15,129 nucleotides of DNA. Source: Nephromyces sp. MM_2019 (lineage: Eukaryota > Apicomplexa > Aconoidasida > Nephromycida). Below, one piece after another: positions 1 through 8,600 of the stretch. Numbering within the stretch: position 1 is the first letter of the stretch; each line of letters opens with the position of its first letter. The notes below the pieces were generated by a model. The model saw nothing but the letters and a program-made list of their open reading frames with translations. It did not search any database and was not told the origin of the DNA. Position numbers and translations under genes: made by a program. The stretch covers positions 1 to 15,129 of the forward strand of contig JADHZB010001545.1 of assembly GCA_015657535.1 (NCBI GenBank), in the 5' to 3' direction.

Positions 1-188
1 TGTGTGTGTGTGTGTGTGTATGTGTGTGTGTGTGTGTGTATGTGTGTGTGTGTATGTGTGTGTGTGTGTATGTGTGTGTGTGTATGTTGGTGTATGTTGG
101 TGTATGTTGGTGTGTGTGTATGTGTGTGTGTGTGTGTGTGTGTGTATGTTGGTGTATGTTGGTGTATGTTGGTGTGTGTGTGTGTGTG
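1..188. repeat. (TG)n microsatellite with embedded 10-bp minisatellite
   Basis: Nearly pure TG dinucleotides interrupted by TA steps. Two clusters, at about 84-113 and 147-176, each hold three copies of the 10-mer TATGTTGGTG. The cysteine/valine-rich reading frames across it are artefacts of the dinucleotide repeat. It lies directly upstream of a probable terminal exon on the plus strand, so it is most simply the end of an intron whose TG-rich strand is the sense strand. Confidence 0.95.
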
Positions 189-221
189 CGCAAGAGAGAT
201 GCTGCTGCACTAACTGAACAG

Positions 222-393
222 CAGCTCTTTGGTAGATCCGAAGTGCCGTAATTATTTATGGTACGCATACAGCCTCACCCGGCGGATGCCTTCGTCGTGT
301 ATCTCAAGCAAAGTTATTCACGAATTTGCAAAGCAACATGCATACCCAAACACACTAGTATTATACATACATAATTCATTACGCAAAGGGTAG
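222..393 (+). CDS. Terminal exon of an unidentified plus-strand gene (partial)
   Basis: One frame is open from base 214 to a TAG at 391-393 and reads like ordinary protein: SSLVDPKCRNYLWYAYS, then TRRMPSSC, then SSKVIHEFAKQHAYPNTL, ending LRKG. A CAG acceptor at 219-221, just after a CTAAC branch-point-like sequence, would start the exon at 222 with the last base of a split codon (phase 2); a second CAG ends at 224. The TG tract to the left would be the preceding intron. The product is not recognised. The C-terminus has a helix-rich character, with a possible amphipathic helix around KVIHEFAKQ. The rest of the gene lies off the left edge. Other frames over 192-250 are also briefly open, so the exon start is less certain than its stop. 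Confidence 0.5.
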
Positions 394-883
394 AGATGCA
401 TGTGAGCACTAATAAACACCTGGCACACTGAAAGAGAGTGCAGATAGAGAATATGCTTTCCATATTCTCTAACGCATACACAATAAGCACACAAAGCACA
501 AGAAGACATAAGTCACACACACAACATGGGGGGTTTTATCAGACAGATTGAAAACGTAAAGGAAGCGGTGCAATCCGATACATCACATACCAGTCCAAGG
601 GGGAAGTGCGTAGCCAGGTAGATTTCAAACACACAAGCCCCAATATACACAAATAAAGCCACCACACAAGAAATTGACTCCATATCTGTTCAAATAATCC
701 CAAAGAGCTTTCCCTTATTACTTGCAAATCGATGCGCCATCAAAAACGACCTTCATCCACCCTTCACCGCCCTCTCCACCCTCCTCCACCCTACTCTACC
801 CTCTACTAAAACCCTACAAGGCTGCTCTCTACACACAAACACACACACTATTCTCAGCCAATCCAACGGCTTGAAGCTTTGCC
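394..883. other. Convergent intergenic region
   Basis: No convincing exon on either strand. It separates the stop of the left plus-strand exon from the stop of the minus-strand gene ending at 884, so it should hold both 3' UTRs. It contains AT-rich stretches, an AAATAAAGC at about 650-658 that could act as a plus-strand polyadenylation signal, and a CCACCCTCC-rich block near 770-800. Short frames here are rich in Cys/Leu and look spurious. Confidence 0.4.
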
Positions 884-2836
884 CTATTCCTGCTTATCTT
901 CTGCAGAATCTTCAGGAGGCATAAAGCTCTCTTGCCTCCTGAAACAAGGAACATTCAGCATGCTTTCTTCATCTTCCTCATCTTTGCCATCTTTTTCATC
1001 TTCAAACTTCGCTTCCTTCTCTTCCTTCAACCAAGCAGCATCAGCATGTGCGAGAGGAATCTCCTTTAAGCTATTAGGATCAATATACGGAGATGTTGCA
1101 GGCCTATCAAGAAAGATGAGATGAAGACAATATTCGCTAGGGAAGCACGAAGAATAGACATTTATGGTAGGAAAAAACGGCTAAAAACAGGCCTTTCCAC
1201 AAGTTTTAGAAGCAATAAAGAATCTACACGCATACGCACTGCTGTGTGTTGATGCAGCATACACTTTTAAGGGGGAAATTTTGGGTAAAAATCTGCTCGA
1301 ATACACACATAAACGAGAAATTGGGAAAGTAAGACATGAAAAAAGTCACATAAAAGACTATAGCACAAGTGATTGAGTTACAGGCAATAAGGCAATAAAA
1401 CAGCGGGAAAACAGCCATACAAAGATAGATGAGAAAAGAGCAACTCACACTCAATGAGGCAGTAACCCACTCATAAAATAACAGCACACAACCAAAAAAA
1501 TACAGTGAGACAACAACGCACTCACATAATAACACACAAAGTAACATGAACACACACACACACACTATTAAAGCTTCATACTTATCGCAATTCAGGGGGA
1601 CAGAGATAAAAATTGAGTACTCTGCAGCCGGCTCACAAGTATAATCCTCTTTATCTTGTGACTCTACCACTTCCTGAAGTACTGCACCTTCTTCTACTTT
1701 CTCTTGTGATATTTTACAAGACATCTCAGAAGAGGCGGATATCTGCGGTTGATTCCCATGAAGAGGATCCTCAGCATCACGAGAACGATTTCTAAGAAAA
1801 AAAGGGAGAAATCGATGTGATCTACACACAGGACAATGCACACATGAAGCTGTACTCACCGATATGCACACACAAACGCGAAGATGCACACGGGGAGATA
1901 CACACCCACATATGCACTCACAGAGATGTAAACCCACAGATGCATACACAAACATAAGCACAAAACTACAGTGACGAAGAGCCACAACTCCTCAGGGGAA
2001 GTCCCCAATATCATCATAACTCCCACAAGCTCCCACTATATCATTTTTTCACCACACGCACACACTCCCTGCAAAAACTCTTCAATAAACCCACTACTCA
2101 TCTCTACCACTCATCCACCCCTTCCACCCCCCACACCCTCCAAGCCCCCCCAAACCCCCATTACTTTTCCATCATCCCCTATAATTCCATTGAATCTGTC
2201 TCTTCTCTATATACAAAGGATTACCAAACTCTGGATGGCTTTTAGAAGCGATGGCGTATTCAGTACCTTCAAAGGTTACGGTATACCTCAAAAGCTGTTC
2301 AGAAATTCCAGAAAGTTCCGAAATTTTTGAGAATTCCCGAAGGGATTTCAACACAACCTCTATGAGGGTGTGGACATTCACAAACTCTCCCTCCTGATGA
2401 AGAATTTGCCCGTTTTCCGAAATCATTAGATTTCCTTGTTCGGGCGAAAGATCAACTTGATGGCGTTCCGTAGAGAATGGACCCTCTTCATATGTGTGCA
2501 TTGTTAGAACGCATAAGTTTTTCGGTGGAGAATCCGCAGTTCTGTAAAGGCTGGCGATTAGTTGGATGAGGGGGGGGTTTTTCTCTGTTGTTTCCGCGAT
2601 TTTTTGGTATCTTCGTGGGGTGCGCGGGGGGGTTATGATGGGGTTTTAGGGGGGTTTTAGGTGGTTTTAGGTGGGTTTTAGGGGGGCTACGGGGGGTTTT
2701 CCTCAGAGTATCAGTCTTTAAGTGACTCTCTTACTGTCTCCCACTCAATCTCTTACTCATTCTCTTACTCACTCTAAAGGCAGAGAAGCTTGAAGATTTG
2801 AGAACAATCAAACTACTTGAAAATGTCGTGGTGCAT
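884..2836 (-). CDS. Four-exon minus-strand gene, small alpha/beta protein with acidic tail
   Basis: Model on the minus strand: exon 1 2836-2817, exon 2 2610-2215, exon 3 1791-1582, exon 4 1103-884 (stop TAG 886-884); 846 nt, 281 residues. All three introns are phase 2 and the joins stay in frame. Acceptors of exons 3 and 4 follow strong pyrimidine tracts; donors are GTATAT (exon 2), GTATGA (exon 3) and GTAGTT (exon 1). Exon 2 is the best coding stretch: helix (PPLIQLIASLYR), strand (NLCVLTMHTYEEG), then GNLMISENGQILHQEGEF, a long helix (TLIEVVLKSLREFSKI) and a strand pair (LLRYTVTFEGTEYAIAS). This order recalls roadblock/longin-like folds such as LAMTOR4, but only by eye. Exon 3 is rich in Ser/Glu; exon 4 has a charged tract (KEEKEAKFEDEKDGKDEEDE). 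The 20-nt first exon with its ATG is weak: another start could lie upstream, and the plus-strand candidate gene competes for the same bases. Exons 2-4 are fairly secure as coding; function is unknown. Confidence 0.6.
2638..2691. repeat. Telomere-like TTTTAGG interstitial array
   Basis: About five imperfect copies of G(2-6)TTTTAGG in direct order. The unit resembles the TTTAGGG / TTTTAGGG telomere repeats of plants, many alveolates and green algae. It falls in intron 1 of the minus-strand gene ending at 884, where its complementary strand (CCTAAAACCCC) sits just upstream of the exon 2 acceptor and may serve as part of the pyrimidine tract. Too short and degenerate to be a true telomere. Confidence 0.6.
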
Positions 2837-4804
2837 ATGCTTGCAGAGGGAATTGAGGAAGATGTTTTTTGCAAGGGAAGAGGAAGAGAAGATGATTATC
2901 GTCTTTCATCTGCTTTCTGTTAGGAAAAAGAGAATTGGAAGGTAATCGCCAGTATAAAGCTTTGAAGTGTGCACGAGGGGGAGGGCTGCTTGAGTGAAGA
3001 GATTAAAGACGTGGTAATGCTGCTTCGAGATTGAGTGGAAGGGTGCAAAGAATGGAGGAAGTTTGAAGTGCCACACATCAAGTGGGAGGGCGTGAAGGTG
3101 TGCGTGGGTAGCGCGTGTGTGTGTGTTCTTGCGTGCGTAGCGCGTGTGTGTGTGTTCTTGCGTGCGTAGCGTGTGTATGTTATGGTAGTACGTCTTTTTA
3201 GTCTGTTGGCAGCATCTGTGTGTGAGTAAGTATGCGTAGTAGTTGTTTGTGGCTCAATAAACTTAACTTCTATCAGTTACACAGAAAGTTTATTAGTTGT
3301 GGGGCCGCTTAAAAAGTCTATTTAGAACCTCTTATTACAAACAGTAATAATAGCTAGCAGGCAGATACACATTAGTCTACACGCACCTCGCTCCACCCCA
3401 CACACGGCAATCGCCCCACCCCACACACACATGTCCATCGCCTCACCCCACACACACATGCCCGTCGCTCCACCCCACACACACAAAAATATTGCTCCAC
3501 AACACCCACATGTCACCCCGTTCGCTTTGTCATCTTCTCCATGTAATGCTGCAATAAACCCATCTACTTTCCTCTATTTGTGTGTGTGTGCGTTCGTAGC
3601 ATCTCTTCAGTTGCGGAGCTCGTGCTTTTCCTTCTTCTTCATCTTCTCCCTCTCCTTCTCTCTCTTCTTCTCTCTCTTATTCTTCTTCACACATCAGAAA
3701 AGGAGTTCTTTGCAGTTTTATGCTCTGATTGATACGAATTTCACCCTCTCGAGGGCAAGAGAAATCTCGAGGTGTGCAACGCACCTTAGAGCAGGTATTA
3801 TGCCAATCTTAGAATACTATAAATGAAGGCTCAAGTATACTTTACATACCCCGATTACACTGAGAATATCTCTTTTTCTTCTTCTTTTGATAACACACAC
3901 ACACACACAGAATCAACTAGATTAATGGAAGAATATCTCTGTTTCTTCTTCTTCTTCGATTGAAAAAAAACACGCATTCAACTAGATGAAGAGAGTGTGG
4001 GAATGTAGTCCCAAACACTCCTCATCTCGTTGCTTCTTCTTTGATGACAGTAGAAATGAGAGAACTCTGATCGCAATGAAGCTCATCAAGAAGTGGGAAA
4101 ATTTGTAGACATTCATCTACGGACGCCCTCATTTGTGGGCTTCTTCCGAGAAGATTGATAAAGAACAGAAGAAAGAGTAGAAGACGCACACACTGATATA
4201 CGTATAATTCACACGCAGTCTTGTAATCGACATAAACCTCCATCAACACAATGCACACACAAATTTCATGCAAAAGCTTGGAAATTCTCGTTTTAAGTGC
4301 GTTTTTTTAGTGACGGCATTGCTGTTTTGATGATTTCTCCTTCCTCATCTCTACTGTTTTTTTTTCCTGCAAAAATACATTGTTTTTTTCGTTTTTGATC
4401 GAGTTCACTGCTGTTTTTTGGTGAAGAGAAGACGAGGGGAGGTTTTATTCGCATAGTTTTGATAGCTTTAAGAATATTTTGGTGGGATATCCCCTCGTGT
4501 TTGTTCTAAAGCACTTTCTGCAAAGTCGTTAAGCTTTTGGAAGACAAAGCAGTCGTATGAAAACGCGCCTTGTCTGTTGCTGAATATGCTGAAACCGCTA
4601 CTTTTATATTTAAGTGTTTCTCTTGCTCTTGTGTGGGGTATTGCTATTATTTTTCTTGCTTTTGGTTTTTCTGTTCTTACTCTTGTGTATCTTCATCTTT
4701 TTCGTGTTTTTCATCTTCTACATCTTCATCTTTTTCATCTTTATCTTCTTTAGCTTTAAAATATCAATTTTTCATGTAATTCAGCTGAATGCTCCATCAT
4801 GTTG
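2837..4804 (+). CDS. Possible plus-strand gene, exon fragments only
   Basis: Candidate exons: 2837-2918 (ATG, then LAEGIEEDVFCKGRGRED, donor GTTAGG, ends phase 1), 3036-3097 (GCKEWRKFEVPHIKWEGVK, phase 1 to 0), 3698-3794 (SSLQFYALIDTNFTLSRARE, phase 0 to 1, donor GTATTA), 4049-4098 (RNERTLIAMKLIKKWEN, phase 2 to 2, donor GTAGAC), perhaps 4512-4554 (FCKVVKLLEDKAV, phase 2 to 0, donor GTATGA), and 4752-4804 (FKISIFHVIQLNAPSC then TGA, phase 2). The strongest evidence is three excellent plus-strand acceptors: long TTC/CTT tracts ending CAG or TAG at 3697, 4048 and 4751. Phases agree across the first three pieces and from 4049-4098 to either later exon, but not between 3794 and 4049, so an exon is missing or the model is wrong. 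Exon 4512-4554 and exon 4752-4804 cannot both be used as read. Antisense frames are open over much of the region. No family recognised. Confidence 0.25.
3108..3172. repeat. 29-bp tandem minisatellite
   Basis: Two full 29-bp units and the start of a third, each beginning GTAGCGCGTGTG (the last GTAGCGTGTGTA) and containing TTCTTGCGTGC. Spacing of the GTAG marker is 29 bp twice (3108, 3137, 3166). Confidence 0.9.
3391..3490. repeat. 27-bp tandem repeat, CA-rich
   Basis: Three to four diverged copies of a unit containing CACCCCACACACACATG followed by YCCRTCGC. The ACCCC marker recurs at 3418, 3445 and 3472 (27 bp apart), with a shorter-spaced copy at 3395. The His/Pro-rich frame on the plus strand across it comes from the repeat. 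Confidence 0.85.
3864..3995. repeat. Imperfect 67-bp direct duplication
   Basis: Two adjacent copies start with GAATATCTCT at 3864 and 3931. Each continues with a TTTCTTCTTCTT tract, a GAT, an A/C-rich segment (CACACA in copy 1, poly-A plus ACACGCA in copy 2) and then TCAACTAGAT. The second copy ends at about 3990. The repeated pyrimidine tract plus CAG looks like a duplicated splice-acceptor region. Confidence 0.75.
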
Positions 4805-5689
4805 ACTGTGTGTGACAATCATGGCCATACTCAATGACTTTCTGTGAATGAGTAGGAATTTGTCGATTCTGCAGCTTTTCTTAGTGAAATTTGGTGTGCG
4901 AAGATGTATGATTACTGACATGTGAAGCTGTGTGCGTGCGTGGTTATGAGAATGTGTGCGAAATTTGGTATAGTAGGTATGCTTAAATTGTGCTTTTGTT
5001 TTTATGGGAGAATATACTTGAGAGTGTGTGGCGCTTGTGAGTGTGTGTATTCAAGTATATGTACACTCGTGTGTGCCTCTTCAAGCGCTTATGTGTAATT
5101 TGTCGCGCAGTATGTTGTGTATATTCCAGTGCTTTTTTTTGTGTTCAAGATCTTTTCTGTGTGTTCAATGCTAAATAGCTTTCTCAAGTTCTATGCACTA
5201 TACGGCTTTTTTGGATATATGTACACCGAACAGAGGCGCTTTTCATGGCGTTTTTACACATAAATGAAGGGGTCTCAAAGATTCCGTGTGTGCATTAGTG
5301 TGTTGGTGTGTGTTAGCTTCTCTTTATTAGTAGAAGGGATGCTTCTATCCTTGCGTAACGCTAGAAGTGCTGTACTGATTCCTTACACTGGTGATAGTAT
5401 GCTGCTCATTTTATTAGCTCAATATGCTCAATACTGAAGATGCTTATGGAACGGTAGAGGTTATGCTAGCTTTGCACACTAGAACGAGCTATAATGTGTG
5501 TGCTATCCTTTTCAATTTGCAACAGAGGCACTCAAAGATAAAAGCACAAAAAAGGCAGCCAAAGAGGTGCACGCGCAAGCACTAATAGCTAGAAGCATAT
5601 ACATTAGCATAAACACACGCATAAGCACACACACTAACACACAGAGGCTTGCATAATCTCTTTGTCTATCAAAAACAGAAAGCAAGAAG
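4805..5689. other. Upstream region of BUB3
   Basis: No convincing exon on either strand. The left two thirds are T- and TG-rich on the plus strand; about 5600-5642 is CA-rich. The BUB3 start codon at 5690 is preceded by an in-frame stop (TAA, 5654-5656), so the promoter and 5' UTR must lie here. The purine-rich stretch directly upstream of the ATG (AAAAACAGAAAGCAAGAAG) is a favourable start context. No TATA box or initiator can be picked with confidence. Confidence 0.4.
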
Positions 5690-8600
5690 ATGACTACTGA
5701 GATTAGACAGCCACCCTCCGATTGGATTACCAAAGTTGCATACGCCCCGCTGGAAACGAAGAATTTGCTCGCTTCTACTTCCTGGGACAAGGTGTGTGTG
5801 AGTACTATGTCTGCGGGTAGTATGGGGGGTTAGTGTGTGTGCGGGTAGTTTGGGGGGTTAGTGTGTGTGCAGGTAGTTTGGGGGGTTAGTGTGTGTGCGG
5901 GTAGTTTGGGGGGTTAGTGTGTGTGCGGGTAGTTTTTGTACAGTTAATGTGTGCGGGCAGTATTAATGGGTATTGTGTAGGCGGTTAGTGTATGTAAGGG
6001 CAGTTTTTGCGGGTAGAATGCGTGCAGGTAATGTGTGTGCAGGTAATGTGTGTGCAGGTGATGTGTGTGCAGGTAATGTGTGTGCAGGTAATGTGTGTGC
6101 AGGTAATGTGTGTGCAGGTAATGTGTGTGTGCAGGGTACTGTGTTCGGGTACTGTGATTTAACGTGTGTGCTAGTGTATGCGGATACTCTGTCTTCCTGT
6201 GTGTGCGGATAATGTGCGTTACTTCGTGTATTTCTCTCGCCCCACATAACATTTGCATGTGTGTTGCTCTGCTCTCGCTCTTCTTCAGCACTTTAGGCTT
6301 CATGATATAGACTCTAACACACTAACTTGCCTCTATCAAGTACCTCATCCTCTTCTGGACTGCGCCTTTGCTGGTGAAGTCTCCAAAGTAGCTTTGGCTG
6401 GAGTTGATAACACCGTCAACTTGTTGGATATATCGAGTGGTGTGTGCACGCCTATTGGATCTCATGACCAGCCCGTCAGGAATGTATGTTATCATGATGG
6501 GACAAGTGAGTGATTCCTTTATTTTCAGTGTGTTCCTGTGTATGTGAGGGTGTGTGGATGTGTATGAGTGTCTGTGGGTGTATGGGGATTCCTGTGTGTC
6601 CATGTTTCTGTATGTGTTTGTGTGTCTGTATGTGTATTTTTGTGTCTTTTTGTGTGTGTATCTGCTTGTGCTGGTGTATATTTATTCTCCTGCTTTTGTT
6701 GTCTTCCTGTTCATGTGTGTCTTCTCTTGCTGATTTGCGTTATCTTCCTGTATCAATCTGTCTGTGTACGTGTGCGCTTCCTCCTGTTCTTCTTTTCCTC
6801 CTGTGCGCCAGTTTGTGGGTATCCGTTTATGTGTGTCAGCTTGAGTTTGCGGCTTAGCCTGTGTGCGTTTATTTCAGCTTGAGTACGTCCATGTGTGTGT
6901 TATTTTTTCTGTACAGAACTCGTATATACTGGAGGATGGGATAACCGTGTACGGGCGTGGGATATACGAGCTCGTCCCTTAAGGCCTGTGTGTGAATGCA
7001 TTCTTTCTGGGAAGTGCTACTCTATGGATATCTCTGCGAGTCATCTTGTGGTTGCTGACTCCATGAAAAGGGTATGAACTCTGCGCTCTCCATCTTCATT
7101 CAGGGGTGTACGTACACTGCTGATTAGAGTTGCAAAGTGTGAGCTCTGAAGAGTGAAATTTTGACTTGGTTGTCTGTGTGTGATTAGAGTATCAAAGCTC
7201 TGATAAACTTAGCTATGTGAGCTCTGACAAGTGTATTTTCGACATGCTTGTATGGGGTTGTGTACTTACACTGTTTATGAGCTAACTCCCTTGATATCTC
7301 AAGTTATGGGTGTTGATGAAGGCTCGTATTGCTTCAGCGAAGCAAGTTCAAGAGCGTGTGTGTAAATTAGCTGAATGTCCCACGCCCACGCTGGCAGCGG
7401 CTTTCAGCTTTGATGGTATCAGCTGCCAAAGTCACGAACCCACTAGTCGCTGGGATGTACATACACCTGCCGTTAGGTGCATAATATTCAGTCTTTTTTT
7501 TCTTTTGAAAGCCCCTTCATTATGCGTTTGCTTTTACAATTCTTTGCTTATAAAGTTTGGTGCACCCCCTCTTGTGTCTGTGTTTCTGTGTGTGTGATTT
7601 GCAGGTATATATCTACGACTTTGCAAATCAAAACCCCATCTATGCTCTACAAAAACCCTCTATACGCGAGTAAGTATAGCAAGATCGCTCTTTACCTTGT
7701 GTGTGTGTGTGTGTGGCTTGGTTTATGACACTGTTTAGCCTCTTCTTTTGCTGCTTTTGCTTAAGTTTTTCCTTTCGTTTTCATCGTCTCTTTGAGAGTG
7801 TTTTTCTTTTTGCTCTTCTTCTTTAAACTCTTTATAGCTTTTGTTCGCTCTCATAGTATGCCTTAGTGTATTATCCCGTAAGCTTAATTATTCATCCACT
7901 TATATGCAGAATTGTATATGTTTCACCGTAGTTATCTGTCGGTGTGTGTGTCTATCGGTTTGTATGTGTTTCTTTGACTTTTGCTGTATTATTGTGTTTA
8001 TGCGAGCTATTTACTCAGGCTCAGTCTTTTCTGTGTGCTGCATTCTTTTTATATACTTTTCAATGTCTTCAGCAACGTATTAAAGTTTCAGATGAGATGT
8101 ATCCGCTGTTTCCCAGATTATAAAGGTAGCTGGAACAAATTTCTTTGTTTGTGCTGACGAAGTTCCCGTGTGTGTGAATGTGTGTGTGTTATTTGATTCA
8201 AGATTTTGAGTGGTTTACATCTATTGATGTGTTACTATGAATCTGCGTGTTTTCTCTCTGTGTTTTCAAATTGAGATTGAGGTGTTTATACGCTTGATAA
8301 CTCTTGCGTGTGTTTTTTGTATACTGCTTGTGTGTGCCTATGTACTCTCCATATGTGGGTGTGCGTCACTTTTCTTCCTCTGTGTGCGTGTGTGCTTACG
8401 TACCCCTACTCTAGGCTTATTTAGTTAGTGTATGTATTTGCGATGTATTGCAGGCTTTGCGGTTTCATCCATTGAAGGGCGTGTTGCGTGGGAATACTTC
8501 GATATGGTTAGCTAAGCACTACTAAAAGACGGTGTATCTACACCTGTGTGCAGTGCGAGTGTATGCACATGGATAAGTAGAAACTTATTGCTGATGTATG

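Noticed and set aside
1224..1985. 253-codon minus-strand open frame as a single gene
   Set aside because: Only 1582-1791 reads as real protein; the flanks are TG-derived Cys/Val sequence and lie beyond good splice sites, so this is one exon plus intron read-through.
3607..3690. Lys/Glu-rich minus-strand frame (KREKKREKEREKMKKK)
   Set aside because: Complement of the long plus-strand CTT/TTC tract before the CAG at 3697; low-complexity and without splice signals.
4022..4137. Minus-strand open frame ending VIKEEATR, behind a pyrimidine-rich acceptor-like tract
   Set aside because: The charged end is the reverse complement of a plus-strand TTCTTC acceptor tract ending CAG at 4048. No in-phase upstream exon could be supported, although an acidic frame at 4684-4750 happens to match in phase.
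4684..4750. Acidic minus-strand frame (EDKDEKDEDVEDEKHEKDED) with a GTAAGA donor
   Set aside because: It is the complement of a TTCATC-rich plus-strand pyrimidine tract that leads to a good TAG acceptor; there is no start or credible acceptor of its own.
5944..6303. His/Thr/Leu repeat protein on the minus strand of BUB3 intron 1
   Set aside because: The 15-bp period keeps all frames open; the region is an intron on the other strand and the repeat is DNA-level.
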